Shown: positions 1 to 30,845 of the stretch, one piece after another
Layout: every line of letters starts with the position of its first letter
Position numbering within the stretch: the first letter of the stretch is position 1
Origin: Tridacna crocea
Lineage: Eukaryota > Mollusca > Bivalvia > Cardiida > Cardiidae
DNA: 64,000 nt
Direction of reading: 5' to 3'
NCBI GenBank assembly: GCA_943736015.1
Contig: OX031062.1
Span: 60,996,962 to 61,060,961 of the forward strand
Translations under genes and position numbers: made by a program
Notes under the pieces: generated by a model
Database searches by the model: none
What the model was told of the DNA's origin: nothing
The model's input: the letters and a program-made list of their open reading frames with translations, nothing else

Positions 1-6
1 TCTGCT

Positions 7-225
7 GGTGTAATGCAGAGAAATGACCCTCCCCTACAAGATGACCCCTGGATCATCTTTCTACGTAGAGGAATGACCCGCAAATGGTCATTTCTCTATT
101 TCTCTACGTAGAATAATGAACCGGGTCATTTCTCTATGTAGTAAAATGACTTTGGGGGTCATTTCTCTACGTAGAATAATGACCCGGGACATTTTGTGGG
201 GAGGGTCATTTCTCTGCATTACACC
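7..225. mobile_element. Fold-back element with GTAATGCAGAGAAATGACCC ends
   Basis: Outer arms GGTGTAATGCAGAGAAATGA and its inverse at the right end frame an interior of alternating inverted copies of a CTACGTAGA...AATGACCCGG unit. A second copy lies at 30517-30725. Confidence 0.75.
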
Positions 226-450
226 GGCAACAAACCCTTGGAATAACCTCACAACGACAAAATTTTCCACTTTTAAATTTTTAAATGGTGTGATTTAAAT
301 ATAACTGCATTTCAACAACTGTTTTGATTTTCTAGGTAGCAATTAGGTGTTTTACTTCTTACCACAAAATACCAAGTTTGAAAGATACGAGTGAAGTTGA
401 TCTTACCTTTTTCGATAAAGTGGCTCTATTTACGGTTTATCATATTAATA

Positions 451-807
451 ATACTCGTTCCTTTTCACTACTACTCACGTTTGAGTTGTATACTCGGTTA
501 TTTTCACCCTTACTCACTTTTGAGTTGTATACTCGTTCCTTTTCACTCTTACTCACTTTTGAGTTGTATACTCGTTCCTTTTTCACCCTTACTCACTTTT
601 GAGTTGTATACTCGTTCCTTTTTCACCCTTACTCACTTTTGAGTTGTATACTCGGTTCTTTTTTCACCCTACTCACTTTTGAGTTGTATACTCGGTTCTT
701 TTCACTCCTACTCACTTTTGAGTTGTATACTCGGTTCTTTTTCACTCTTACTCACTTTTGAGTTGTATACTCGTTCCTTTTCACGTTTACTCTCTTTTGA
801 GTTTCTG
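451..807 (+). repeat. Minisatellite, 39-40 bp unit, nine copies
   Basis: Unit starts ATACTCGTTCCTTTTCACYC and ends with TACTCACTTTTGAGTTGT. Nine head-to-tail copies differ mainly in T-run length and GTT/GGTT. Open frames crossing it are repeat artefacts. Confidence 0.92.
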
Positions 808-941
808 TCTACCAGCTTATCTAAATGTTGTACTAGATCATCCAAGATTCCAATACTAATGATTTTTAATGCACTCTGACTGTCCAAGCAAAATGGTAAA
901 GAGGGTCTTAAAATCAAGTTCTATTTGGAGCGTTAAATTAG

Positions 942-1026
942 ATATCGTCGGTTTACTTCCAAAACCTCGTAACTATAGCTAGTAACAAGCTGTAGTTACG
1001 AGCTTTTGGAAGTAAATCGACGATAT
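942..1026. mobile_element. 85-bp hairpin element (ATATCGTCGG ends)
   Basis: Near-perfect palindrome with arms ATATCGTCGGTTTACTTCCA... and a centre around AGCTTGTTACAAGCT. Five copies occur in the window. This one sits directly before the first recognised exon of the gene at 1056. Confidence 0.8.
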
Positions 1027-1055
1027 GTTGGTAGACTGTCACTTTTGTCCCTTAG

Positions 1056-4000
1056 GAAAGATTCAAGACAGACGTTATACAAAAAGAAGTCATCAAGGAC
1101 AAGAGCATTGCATCTTTTGTCAACACTTTTGTGAAAATGAGGCAACTAGCAAAAAAAGCCAAACTGCGCGTTCAGAAGCGACATTTAGACAATCTTCAGG
1201 AGTCTGCGGAAGCAGACCCGAGGCTTAGACCGGAAGTTGGAGCTACTGGAGAGAAGAAAGGCGTGAGCAATGATACTCCAGGAAAGGAGGTGAAAACCAA
1301 AACGATGACTTTAAAGGTAAAAGAAACATGTGATCTGAAAAACATTTTCCTTTGGATTTTCAGCCTCATCCATGCTATTTACAAGACTCGTATTGTGTCG
1401 CTAACTAAACAATTGAACTCCAACCCCACGCAAAAAAGTCTTACCTTAGCGGACTTTAACACTTCTTCAACCACTCCTGTATGCCTTCTTCAATTTTAAT
1501 CTATACTAGGCTCGGGTTCTGTCGCGCTGAATAACGCCCTATACTTATAACTAAGTCAAAGAGGATTATGTCACCGTTTATTGCAAGCCCAGGGCAGGGC
1601 TCTTGCATTCAAGCTTGTAACAGGAAGAAAAATGTATAGATACCCTTCTTTTGTATGGTGGCCCATCTTACGCGGGAGCATCGAGACTCAGTCTAGTCAG
1701 GCTGTTGGAATCGGATTTCGGTAAAAGTCAACTGATGGGTGTTGTTTTCTCCTTTCCACGCCAAAGTTTGCAATTCTTTCTTTCTAGAACTATACTTCTT
1801 CCCTAAGTGCCCTCTTTAGTCCACCCCTATCCCCAGACAAACATTGTCAAAAAGTTAAGCACAATTTCACATATTTACAAAGATAGAGAAAATCGAAAAC
1901 TTTCAGTAGGGAGGCTCTAGTGTGACGATTTATACCGTCGATATATTCGTTTCGATAAAGGCACTTATGTCTTCACTCCTAAGGTACGTTCATGTATGGT
2001 ACCAAAGCACGCACCAATGGACTGTTGTCTGTAGAAGAAATGACTTAACCTTTACAATTTGAAGACCATCTCGGCAAGAATATTCCTAGAAATACAGTAA
2101 AGTGTTGACATCATGTGGATGGATAGTAGATACAAGGTCAGACTGAATTGACTGTGTAGCTTAACTGTAATTTGCACTGTCCACGTAAACACATTCATCA
2201 TTGTAATAGTAAAGCGGATTTTTCTCTTTTCTTCCTTTCCAGGAAATGCATGAATTTGACAAAACAGAAACAAGTAAGTGCAATAAAGTTTATGGATGTC
2301 AGTAATTTCAGGTACATACATTTCTTCTGAATTCAAAAACAGTGTATCTAGCTGTTGCCTACCCTGCTGTAATCAGACAGGTTTCTTTCTGGTCAAGTTG
2401 TGCGCGCAATTATATGTATGCCTTTATCACGATTAAAAATTGTTCGAAATTTTAAACACAAGCCATCTTCTTGGCCCAGACTTTTTTTCTGTCTCAACCA
2501 AACACGTAACCAGTTCTGGAATTAAGAATGAATTCTAATTAATATGGACTGGTTGATGGACAGTATCTTGCAATTGGTCAGTGGACAAGTTGTCCATGCC
2601 TTATTTTCCTGGCCTTTTTTCAGGACTCATGACTGGCAGGACAGGATATCTAACGGATCAGGTCGAGCAATTTAAACTGTGAGTTATCAAACATTTTTTT
2701 TTTTTTCAATATAGAAAAAATAGCTTGTATTTTCTTTTTTTCCAACATGAGGTTTATTTCTTTCACGAATGCTACAAAAATAATTCAGTCGCGAGAGCTC
2801 TGTGAGCAAATTTCAGGGTCTTAGCTCTTGGCAGGTAATACATAAATTCTTGGATTCAAACTCGATCAACAAGAACGCCTCAGCCAACCAGATGGCCAGT
2901 CTAATTCATAAAACAGGTTTTAAGCCTTATCCTGCTGAATAAGTGAAAGGAACCTTTCGATCCGATAATAAAATTTTCCTATTTCAAAGGTATATCCGGA
3001 GGAAATATATCTCCCTATCGGACAGTGAAGCCCAGATCAGACTGCATGTTCTAGACTTTTTGCAGATCCCTCTGGCTCCCTTTTTACTCAATATGGCTGA
3101 ACTAGAATTGCAGGAGAATACAGACCACGGGCCTCTGATTGTACAAATTACATCAAGTCACAACGGTGCTCATCAGGTTGAAACGGATCTGAAATGCAAC
3201 AACTTTGTTCCGTTTGATTGATTGAATGGTTTATTATGCCGCGTACAACATTATCTCTCTCATATTACGGTGACAGCTGACTTTTCACGACCATGAGGGA
3301 AAAGCAGTTGAAAACGTGGGTAGAACGAGAAAATGCTGGTGACCACCATGTTCTCCTTTCCAATAGTGTTTTTTTCTTGCCCTTCAAAAGACAAACAGTT
3401 ACATCTGAACCAAATAAAAAATATCATGATCTGTCGCCTGCAAAAGCTTTCAGACTAGACATGTCTGAAAATTATCGTTCGATAAAAGGTAGAGCAGTTT
3501 TGAAAGAAAACAAAAACGTCACTAGATGATAAGATTTCAGACTTGTCCAAACTGAGAAAATTTGCAAACGATAACTTCAACACCGATCAGTTATTGGAAG
3601 TTGTCTAAGGCGGGGTAGGATATCATTGTTGGAAAAATGGGACATGCTGGTCAACAGAGCTTTTCCCCGGATTGTTGAAACAAAGGACAATGTGATAATG
3701 GGCTAGGGAATTTTCAGAATCTTCATTGGTCTGTATTGAAAGAAAATCTATTTATTTCGAACAGGTATTGCCTGAAGGTCATTGATAATGACGAGGTTCT
3801 ATTCAAAGAGGCCAGTATGGCACTGAATAAGTCTGGAAATAATGCTGACATAGAGGTAGGTTCAAAACTGTTAAGTGTTCAATACCGAACTGACCGACTA
3901 GGATCAACAACGCATTGAACAATATCCAATTCAGAATTGACCTGTACTCGATAAAACATTGATCTGTATTCAGTAAAGCGCGGGCATTTATAAATACAAC

Positions 4001-4993
4001 ATGTAATCATATTCGATTCAGCACTGAGCTATATTTGATATATCATTGACCTTTATCCCACACAGCATTGGCCTAAATTAGATAAAGCATTGACTTATTG
4101 CCAATGCAACATTTATCTTATTTGATACTGCATTAAACATTGGTACATGTTCCTATATTTCATAAGGCTTTGTACTAATTATTAGATACTCCATTGAAGT
4201 ATATACGATATTTAAAGCATTGGCCTTTAATCTATACAGCAATTAATAAGATAAATTCCATTGCATCGCATACAGCTACATTCAAAACAGCTTTGACATA
4301 TATTAGATACTGCATTGACCTGTAATTAGGATAAAAATAGCCTCAGTTCTTTTAGGATTGACCCTCATTCAAGACTGCACCGACCAAAATTCAATACATC
4401 TTTTAATAATTTATTATCAGTTGTTTCCATGAACATTGCCGAGTTCTGATTGGCTTAAAAAAATCATAGGGCTTTAGAAACTCCAACGTTAGATTTAAAA
4501 CTTAAGAAAATGAATGCAGTTTGAATTATTTTCGTGGGTATATGATGTCTGTAATATTAAATTATAAGAAATGAAGAGAATTTGATTTTTTTCATAGAGG
4601 TGTGAAAAAAAAACCAATCACACTTTTGTGATTAGTTTTTTTTTCATACCTCTATGAAAAAATCAAATTCTCTTCATTCCTTAACTAAATTAGAGACAGA
4701 TAAAACATTGACATATACTCGATAATGCATTATTAGGCATTCGATACTGCATTGACCTACATGTACATCTGATACAGCAACTAGCAACATTCTATACTGT
4801 ATTTACCTATAATCGATATAGCATTGACCTATATTTGATGTCGTATTAACCTTTTTTTTTATTTTTTTTGTTATATCTTTTATTTATTTTTCAGAAAAAA
4901 CTGGTTGATGTGCTGGGCAAAGAAAAGTTTGATAAATGTGGAGTTCAGTTATTATACTACAAAAATTACGGACACAACTTGAACAAAAAGTAA
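1056..4993 (+). CDS. Unidentified protein, 3' part of a multi-exon gene
   Basis: Five exons: 1056-1316, 2243-2273, 2624-2678, 3765-3855 and 4895-4993. Each has a good acceptor (for example TTCTTCCTTTCCAG before 2243, TTATTTTTCAG before 4895) and a GT donor (GTAAGT after 2273, GTGAGT after 2678, GTAGGT after 3855). The phases fit throughout (0, 1, 2 carried bases, then 0), giving one open frame to TAA at 4991-4993. The visible 178-residue C-terminal part is highly charged. Exon 1 is basic (KKAKLRVQKRHLDNL) followed by a polar low-complexity stretch. The last two exons look helical and end in LLYYKNYGHNLNKK. An AATAAA lies near 5180. The 5' exons are missing or unrecognised; an 85-bp hairpin repeat lies 30 bp before the first exon. 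I do not recognise the family. The continuous frame across five spliced exons supports a real gene, but expression is inferred. Confidence 0.62.
3316..3497 (+). mobile_element. Degenerate MITE-A copy
   Basis: Remnant of the central hairpin (GAGAAAATGCTGGTGACCAC) and of the right arm (CTGTCGCCTGCAAAAGCTTT). It mimics an exon but lines up with the repeat. Confidence 0.55.
3530..3700 (-). mobile_element. Degenerate MITE-A copy
   Basis: Left arm recognisable (AGACTTGTCCAAACTGAGAA, then TTTGCAAACGATAA); central hairpin eroded. Confidence 0.45.
3905..4850. repeat. Degenerate minisatellite of an ATTGACCTATATT-like unit
   Basis: Many irregular copies of a 30-45 bp unit containing GCATTGACCTATATTNGATA, split by the hairpin at 4566-4681. 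It lies in the intron between exons 3765-3855 and 4895-4993. Confidence 0.6.
4566..4681. repeat. Perfect long hairpin, about 52-bp arms
   Basis: GAATGAAGAGAATTTGAT-type arms with TTTCATAGAGGTGTGAAAAA, short loop at CACTTTTGTG. No second copy was noticed in the window. Confidence 0.7.
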
Positions 4994-5856
4994 AGTGGAA
5001 GGAAAAAATGGTCAATCTACCTTTCAAAATTAATCTTTAGAAAAACGATATACAGTATAATCTCTTGTTACAGCCAAGACAGGAGAAGGGACTTATATAA
5101 TGTAACTACAGCAGTCTTTATCTGTCGTGCCGAAGCTTTCGGGCCATTCCTTTTATTGAGTGTTGATATGAGGTTTCAATAAATTGATATCCGTATATAC
5201 ATGCACCAGAGGTACTGGTCTTACTAGAAATCAGTTTCGCCCTTGATAGTTTTCTTTTCAATATAGGACTTAATAGGCTGAATTTCATTTAGTCAAGACT
5301 CAAGTGCCTGTGATAGCCACGATACAGATCCGCGAAAGAATTAATAGTTTGACAATCAGAAATGATGTATGTATTCAATAATAAAAAAAAAAAAATTTCA
5401 ATAATAATAATAATAAAATACATAAATATCCAAACTTTATGGAGTACCGTACAAGATCTGGTCAAAAGAATGACATCCGTCCCGTGAAAAAAAATCAGCA
5501 ATAAAAACAATTAATACCTATTTTGAGACCAATGGTGTATTCCAAAGGTACACAGGGAGCCAACTGAAAGATGACACATCCGTTATCTTCTATTTAATGA
5601 ATTAATAATTTTTTCACTGTATCCACCCAATCAAATCCATTCAAATGCCCAACCAATACACGATCGATCCACCAAACCAAGCATACATACAAAGATGCAT
5701 CCAATCATCTTATTTTCTTAGTGACAACAAAACCATCTAACAGGAAAAACTAATGCTCCTATGTATCCATATAGCCTGAGAGCCAACTGATAAATCAGTT
5801 TCTCAACAAATCGTACCATACTTATCCTTAGCAATTCCGATCCCGACTGTCTCTGT

Positions 5857-6095
5857 TTTTGTTTTTGTTTTTGTTTTTTTTTGGGGGGGGGGGGGGAGGG
5901 GGTGGGGGTGGGGGGATTACTTTTGTGCTTAGATTTTTGATTCTTTGATATAAAAAAACCGAAGAAAATCCATCGTTTGTGTGGGAAAACATGGAAGTAT
6001 TGTGAAACTGTATTCTTTATATTCCCTCTTTCCCATGTAACACAGTAGAAAATATTTTGCATGTGAGAGAGAGAGAGAGAGAGAGAGTGAGAGAG
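5857..6095. repeat. Low-complexity tracts: (GTTTTT)n, poly-G and (GA)n
   Basis: GTTTTT repeats run into a long G tract at about 5880-5925; a GA dinucleotide run lies at 6066-6095. Confidence 0.85.
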
Positions 6096-6242
6096 GGGAA
6101 AGAGAGCAAGAGTATCAAATATAATGACATTTTTCTTTGAAGTTTTAAAGATTTTATTGACTTTGTTCCCACCTAAAGTATATAAAAAGCAACCACAGTA
6201 TAGCATAAACACTGACCCATAGATCCCTAAATGAAATCCATC

Positions 6243-6327
6243 ATATCGTCGGTGTACTTCCAAAACCTCGTAACTACAGCTTGTTACAAGCTGTAGTTAC
6301 GAGGTTTTGGAAGCACACCGACGATAT
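6243..6327. mobile_element. 85-bp hairpin element, intact copy
   Basis: Both arms run from ATATCGTCGG to CGACGATAT. A change in one arm (GTGTACTTCC) is matched in the other (GGAAGCACACC) except at one base. Confidence 0.8.
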
Positions 6328-6427
6328 GAGCCTTGCTTCGTGAAAGGAGGGATTAATGCATCTGCATAAAGTATTCAACTCATGTCTGCTTGCGCAGTCT
6401 GCATAGGTTGACATGAGTCATTATTAG

Positions 6428-6572
6428 TTGTACGGTCAGGTGGCAGGGGACCTGGAAACTTGTTCACGGCTGTGGTTAATCATGTCGCCTTGAGCCCAAG
6501 GCGAGGTGGCGACATGATTCACCACAGCCGTGAACAAGTTTCCAAGTCCCCTACCGCCTGAACGTACAACGA
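6428..6572. mobile_element. Fold-back element with GTCAGGTGGCAGGGGAC arms
   Basis: Inverted arms GTACGGTCAGGTGGCAGGGG ... CCCCTACCGCCTGAACGTAC about a centre of GAGCCCAAGGCGAGG. Related copies are at 37497-37842 (interrupted) and 60288-60422. Confidence 0.75.
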
Positions 6573-6930
6573 ATTTATTATACTGCAAAGTTTTAACCTT
6601 TCAAAGCGCGTTAAGCGAAATTTTCCTGTTTTATAATTTCACGAATCGAGTATGCTGACGAAATAGAAATTCCCTCCTGTGTGCCCTAATTCAATGGAAA
6701 CTGATGTCACTGGAAACTGACGTCACTAAAACGTACAGTTTGGGGCATAAACATGCAGTCTGGCGATCGATCGACGACGCCATTTTTGATGTTGTGCTGC
6801 ACGTGTAGTGATGTTTACGGGGCACTCAACAGGGAAACTGGTTTTACGTGGTTTTTGCCAGGGAACATGATATATGTTCCTGGCATGTTAACCATTCAGA
6901 TCGCGAGAAATTTCTTTGCAGTATAATAGA
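6573..6930. mobile_element. TIR element with TATTATACTGCAAAG ends
   Basis: Terminal inverted repeats TATTATACTGCAAAG and CTTTGCAGTATAATA frame about 350 bp with no open frame. It directly abuts the fold-back at 6428-6572; the same adjacency recurs at 37178-37840 and 60288-60680. Confidence 0.65.
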
Positions 6931-7647
6931 ATGTTTTGCTACGTGTAAATTTCATGCGTGTTGAAGGACGATTTAGATCTTATGATTCAATCAGTTTTAA
7001 ACAAAATGTTTCTTTATCCATAATTGTGCAATGACTATCTTGGTGTAATTATCTTTTTCAGTCGTCAGAACAGACAACAATGCAAACTTTTATAGCTATC
7101 TTGATCTACATTATTTTACAAAATGACGGCCAGTAGCTTTGATCTGATCTGAATCTGCAATGTCCCCAAAAGAAGTGGAAAATGCCATGTCAGGGTTCAA
7201 ATAAATAAATACATAGATAAATAGACAAACAGACAATTAAATAAATACCATGCACACAGTGTTAACACATCACTCCATACCTTCATACATTTATAAATCT
7301 CTTTCCGTTTTACATCAGGCAACTTTTCAAAACATCGGGTCAAACTCAATACATGTTCGTACCAAGTTATCTTTCCTATAAACACGCCATTTTAACTGCA
7401 TCTATGAACTGACACTTCATTCATATTGATAATGCATACTTTATTTACAAGTATGTCATTAAAAAAAGTCCTCTGCTACAACTTCATGCCCGGAACTCTG
7501 GTAAATTCAATAAATTTGACGAATAAACAGACACAGATCTAACTAACAACAGTTTGAAAGTCTCTTACTACGTCTGTCTCCTCAAGATATATATGGAACA
7601 CGAACTTTACGGTACACAGTCGTTTAGTTGAGGAGAATAGCTAACAT

Positions 7648-7975
7648 CATCTTCGCAAGCCAAGGCTGACGATTAACTACGCTACTTTGCCCTTGGCGGA
7701 TCGTGCTTGATTTTTACATTCTCCCGATACGCTTTTTCATTGGATGTAGCCAACTGCAACGAATGAAATCGCTCGTAGCAATTCATCTTTGATAAAAATA
7801 GAATAAGGTCGCGGCCTTTCGAATGGAAGGTAAACATGGAAACCCACGTGGATGTCTGCATATCGCTTCATGTTAATAACCAGCATCCAATAGAGGGCGC
7901 ATAGCAGGAATCTCGAAATCGGGCTCAATCAGCCAAGGTAAGATCGTAACCTTGGCTCGCGAAGATGAGCTTACA
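7648..7975. mobile_element. TIR element with CATCTTCGCAAGCCAAGG ends
   Basis: Ends CATCTTCGCAAGCCAAGGCT and CCTTGGCTCGCGAAGATG are inverse. Related copies or halves lie at 31462-31566, 43085-43258 and 55246-55803. Confidence 0.65.
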
Positions 7976-8967
7976 TCTTCGCTTTTATTCCGTGAAAAAC
8001 ATAATCTTGTTCCCCATATTTCTCCATTACTTTCTGAAAGTCTATTATAATGAGGAGCTTATACATACAGGTAAGTAATGGATTAAAATCTCTATTTGTA
8101 TCATAAAGAATATGTGTCTCATCATTTTATGCTATTATAATATTATTTTCAATAACTCTGAAACTACAATAAACATCAACTAGTGTATATCGAAGATCAG
8201 AATAGGCTTAAAGTGTGATATAGTCTTTATCTGCACTGTCATCAGAAACAAAAAGGTTCCGTTGGACACCTTAAAGGATAAAAAAAAAAAATCACACAAT
8301 CCGATAAAAAGACTAGAAATACAATACATATACGTATATCAAGAAGAAGCTACACGGTGAGCAGGATCTTTAACAGCCATCTAAGCTTCTCCTTGTATTT
8401 TTCTTTCTCTCCTCCACAGCTACAATAGTAGGGAGTCAACCCACGTACTACACGTATAGACAAAAGTATTGAAACAATATCACTCAAACAAAAGCATACA
8501 AATAGGCGTGATCAGTATCCCTCTCCACAATATTCTTCTAAATCAGCCATGGAGTCAACACAAAGCAAATCATTTCTGTAAATTATCTATAGAAAAAAAA
8601 AACGTCCAGGGTAAGCCAAAAACAAGATGAACAGGATAAATTCTCTGTTCCATATTCCACGATAAGCCGAAAGAAAACATTAAATATGACATCAATATTC
8701 CCCCGTCACAGCTCCTTCTACTCTAAGAGCAATGGTGAACAGGGTCCTAAACAGGCACTTCAAAAACTCTGTTCCAATATTCCACGACAAGCCGAAACAA
8801 AATGTTAAATATGACATCAGTATCCCCCGTCACACCTCCCTCTACTTTAAGAGTGATGGTGTTAACTCAAAGCAACACGTATCAATATATAGTGTCAAAA
8901 GAAAACAAATGGAAGCAGGTAAAAAATGAGCAGATTTCTAAACAGGCACTTCAGTTTCTTTATCTAT

Positions 8968-27593
<18,626 letters not shown>

Positions 27594-28063
27594 CCTGGAT
27601 AAGCTGTAGTGTACCTCGTCCGTTGTTCACGGTAGAAAAAATATACCGACAGTCGACGAAGAAAAAACGTAACAGTGAATAGAAAAGAAACGATGTACGA
27701 TTCAGTTAAATAAAACAATATTTTGTTATATTTTCACCTTTCTGTTTATTTTTTTATTTTATAATTTTGCTAATAATTTAAGCATACAATTTTTTATACA
27801 AAATGTATTTTGTTGAGGTGAGTGAGGTACCTCGTACAAAATCAATATGATGCTGGGTATAGGTATCTGAGATGTTTTACTTCCTACTTTCACTCCCAAA
27901 AACGTGAGTTAATAGGCCACGCCAATTGCATTATTCTGTTTACTAAAATCGGTGGTGCCCATTTTCTCATTCATCAAATGTTAATATCAATAATCAAAAC
28001 ATACAAGTTACATGCAAATAAAGTGTCATTTACACGTAGTAATCCCTTAAACAACCACTTTAA

Positions 28064-28206
28064 AAACTTTTTTTTTTTTTTAAACATTACAAGAAAAAGA
28101 AAAAATACTGGTGTCCAGCATTTTCTCCTTTTCTTCATGTTTTCTACCCATTTACAGATGAATTTCGTCAATTCGGCCACATTCGTTTCTTTTGTCTGCA
28201 TATGCT
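28064..28206 (+). mobile_element. MITE-A, truncated at both ends
   Basis: Loop GCTGGTGTCCAGC variant (ACTGGTGTCCAGC) and right arm up to TTTGTCTGCATATGCTT. It abuts the next copy at TTAA 28207. Confidence 0.6.
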
Positions 28207-28437
28207 TTAACTCTTTACTAAACAACAACAAGACTGGTCCAAACTGAAAGCATTTGCAGGCGACAAAATGAATGTGACTAAAAGAATTGAAATTTGTTTT
28301 AGGAAGGAAAGAAAACATTGTGGGAAAAGGAGAAAATACGGTCACAAATTTCTAATGTCTAGTCACTTTTATTTTGTCGTCTGCAAATGCTTTCGATTTG
28401 GACAAGCCTAAAATTTTGTCGTTTGGTAATGAGTTAA
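28207..28437. mobile_element. MITE-A with two identical outer arms (inverted chimera)
   Basis: The left half is a normal minus-orientation left arm (AACTGAAAGCATTTGCAGGC) up to GGAGAAAAT. The right half is the inverse of the same arm (GTCTGCAAATGCTTTCGATT...GTCGTTTGGTAATGAG) rather than the AGTAGGG arm. TTAA is present at both ends. Confidence 0.75.
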
Positions 28438-29342
28438 GAAATGGCTTGAATGGATAAATCTCAGGGAGACAATGTGACAGCAGGTCTGGCGTATACATGT
28501 ATACATACACTGACAATTCTATTGTTCTTTATTCTGCTATTGGAAAAAGAATAATTATTTAGTCATTGAATATTTTTGTAAATTTTGCGCATTTTTTTTT
28601 TGCATCGGGTTAAGTTGCAGCATCATCTATCATGTAAAACTAAACTGCCACGTCGTTTGGCCTTAGAGGAAAAGAATTAGTCACTCCGCTTGGAGCCGAA
28701 ACATGCATGTAGGAAAACGATACCTACAATAACGTTCTCGTCTTTCGGACCTTTTTGCAGAAAGGTGCATCATCTACCTGCAGAGAACCCTGAGCGTTTT
28801 ATCATACAATTGACGTCTGCATCTAGAGTATTTTATGTAGACGTTTTTCTCCAAAGTTTGTACGCAATCAATTTGAACAGGAAAGCTGAGTAAACTTTCA
28901 AACAAATGTATTGTTTCTCGTGTAGAGTTTTTCAAACATCCAAGAGAAAGATTACGGAATCATTATGACAAAATATCTGCAAATGATTTGATGCAAAATG
29001 ATTATGCAAAATAATTAAATTAAAATAATGAGACTTCCTTTTTTTTCTCAGGAAAGAAAGGGCTGTAATTTAAATTATTTTCCTTTTGGACAACAGAGCG
29101 TAGTTTCTTTTGATTGTTGTAAAGGCCAGCTGCTTTGCTGTGTTAAATGTTATCTGTTGAATGTATTTCAAGCTGGCGTTTGTATCAACACCATTGTAAA
29201 ATATGGACGATCCAACTATTTTTCAAAGTGCTAGATGAAAAAAATAGCATTCTACAGGATGCAATGTGTTAGTTCAAATATTGCTTTCTTATTACAAAGA
29301 AAAATTATCAACCCTTTAGGCTGCTAAACTCAACTCACTGAC

Positions 29343-29412
29343 AGCTTAGATCAAGACCAGACTGTAAAGAAAATGCAGTCTGATCGTGGATCTACACTTT
29401 CCGATACGGAGA
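29343..29412. repeat. GATCAGACTGCAC short palindrome
   Basis: TAGATCAAGACCAGACTG and CAGTCTGATCGTGGATCTA, followed by CTTTCCGATACGGAGATAT. Confidence 0.6.
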
Positions 29413-30017
29413 TATTTTTCGCTATAACATCAGTTTTATAGAAGAAAATAGAGCTGTATTTGGTCAACACTGTAATTTACGCTTCATTTCGAAAACATTG
29501 CTCACCTAGGTTTCTGAAGGAAATTAATGGGTCAAAACTATTTTAAAATCGTGACAAAGTTGTTAATTTAATCACTTTTAGACCCAAAAAATATTATGCA
29601 AGTATCGTCGGATCTATTTTTCGTTCGTAATGTACCTGTCAAAGTAAGCGCATAGGCTTCATGTAAATTTCACTACACTAATACATGTATGCGTCTTGTT
29701 TAACACAATTTGGACCATAATTTTGAATTATACAGTGATGTGATCAAAAGAATCTGACACTCGCTGGCTTTTGATGTAAAAATTAATTAAACTCGTCCAC
29801 AGAAAATGTTATTCAGCTCACCAAAGGCTCGCTTATTAACATTTTTTGTAGACTCGTTTAATAAAATATTATCTCAAAATCCAATTCATCTCAGATCTTA
29901 TATATCCCTAGTCCACCCAACATGTACATTGAATGTAATTATTTTGTTAGAAACAAAGACCCCGGCAATTTCAATTGCCCGTTTCTCATTTTAGAACACA
30001 GCGAAAAAGAAACGTCT

Positions 30018-30247
30018 TTAACTTGTTACAAAACGACACAATTTTAGACTAGTTCAAATTGGAAGCATTTGTAGACGACAAATTTAATTAATGTGACTCA
30101 AAACTTGAAATTTTCAAGGGGGGGGGAACATTGTGGGAAAAGGAGAAAATGCTGGTTACCAACATTTTCTCTTTTTCCCACAATGTTTTCAGAATTCTTC
30201 ATTTATAGGGTCGTGAAAACCAGGGATTGTTTGGGAAAAGGTTTTAA
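30018..30247 (-). mobile_element. MITE-A, TTGTTTGGG variant
   Basis: Right end reads CAGGGATTGTTTGGGAAAAG rather than GGGATTGTGTGGTAATGG; a G-run interrupts the left arm. Confidence 0.75.
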
Positions 30248-30420
30248 AAAAAAGATGAACTGGTTAGTTTTCTACCGCTGGTTCTACAGGAGCCCGTGGT
30301 ATAAACATGTCCGTATTTACCACCAATCGCAAATTTCAATTTATTTATTCGCATATAAAACCAAAAGTTCTAGGTTAAAAGCCAGCACATACAGTCACAC
30401 CGAAAAAGTATTGATCAGAT

Positions 30421-30845
30421 AGCAGTAGATCCAAGATCAGACTGCATGTTTTATATAGAGTGATAATTAACTCTTTCAGCGACAACTATACATAAACAAT
30501 ACCTCTATTGACTGCCGTTGTAATGCAGAGAAATGACCCTCCCTACAAAATGACCCATTGGTCACTACGTAGAGGAATGGCCCGGGTCATGATTCTACGT
30601 AGAGAAATGATCCCAGAGGGTTATTTTAGTTTTCTACATAGAATTATGACCCGGGTCATTCCTCTACGTAGTGAAATGATCCTTGGGTCATTTTGTAGGG
30701 GAGGGTCATTTATCTGCATTACACCGTACACGCAAGCAACTGAACCTCATTTGTCTGATAGGCTTGAATATACAAGTGGACGAAATGACTCAAGATCAGA
30801 CTGCACGCTCTGTGCGGTCTGATCTTGGATCGTTACCGCGCGCAA
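30421..30845. repeat. Two GATCAGACTGCAC palindromes flanking the 30517 fold-back
   Basis: One decayed copy at 30421-30470 and one well-paired copy at 30785-30845 (CAAGATCAGACTGCACGCTC / GTGCGGTCTGATCTTG). Confidence 0.55.
30517..30725. mobile_element. Second copy of the GTAATGCAGAGAAATGACCC fold-back element
   Basis: Same ends and same CTACGTAGA/AATGACCC inner palindromes as the copy at the left edge of the window, with scattered substitutions. Confidence 0.75.

Larger units (their letters stand above)
5000..8390. other. Intergenic stretch with repeats only
   Basis: No exon chain found. It holds poly-C/G and GA microsatellites (5857-6095), an 85-bp hairpin, a fold-back/TIR composite (6428-6930) and an AACATCTTCGCAAGCC element (7648-7975). 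The 181-codon minus-strand frame around 5718-6263 crosses the homopolymer and GA tracts and is not believed. Confidence 0.6.

Noticed and set aside
708-917. Minus-strand frame with DSQSALKII, like a retroelement RNase H motif
   Set aside because: Only this short motif matches; the rest is minisatellite, with no reverse transcriptase or endonuclease nearby.
3391-3489. Apparent exon after CCCTTCAAAAG in the gene at 1056-4993
   Set aside because: The sequence aligns with the MITE-A right arm, and its phase would bring in a stop in the next exon.
5718-6263. 181-codon minus-strand open frame, the second longest in the window
   Set aside because: It crosses poly-G, GTTTTT and GA tracts, and the predicted product is mostly low-complexity (poly-P, poly-K/Q, SLSLS).
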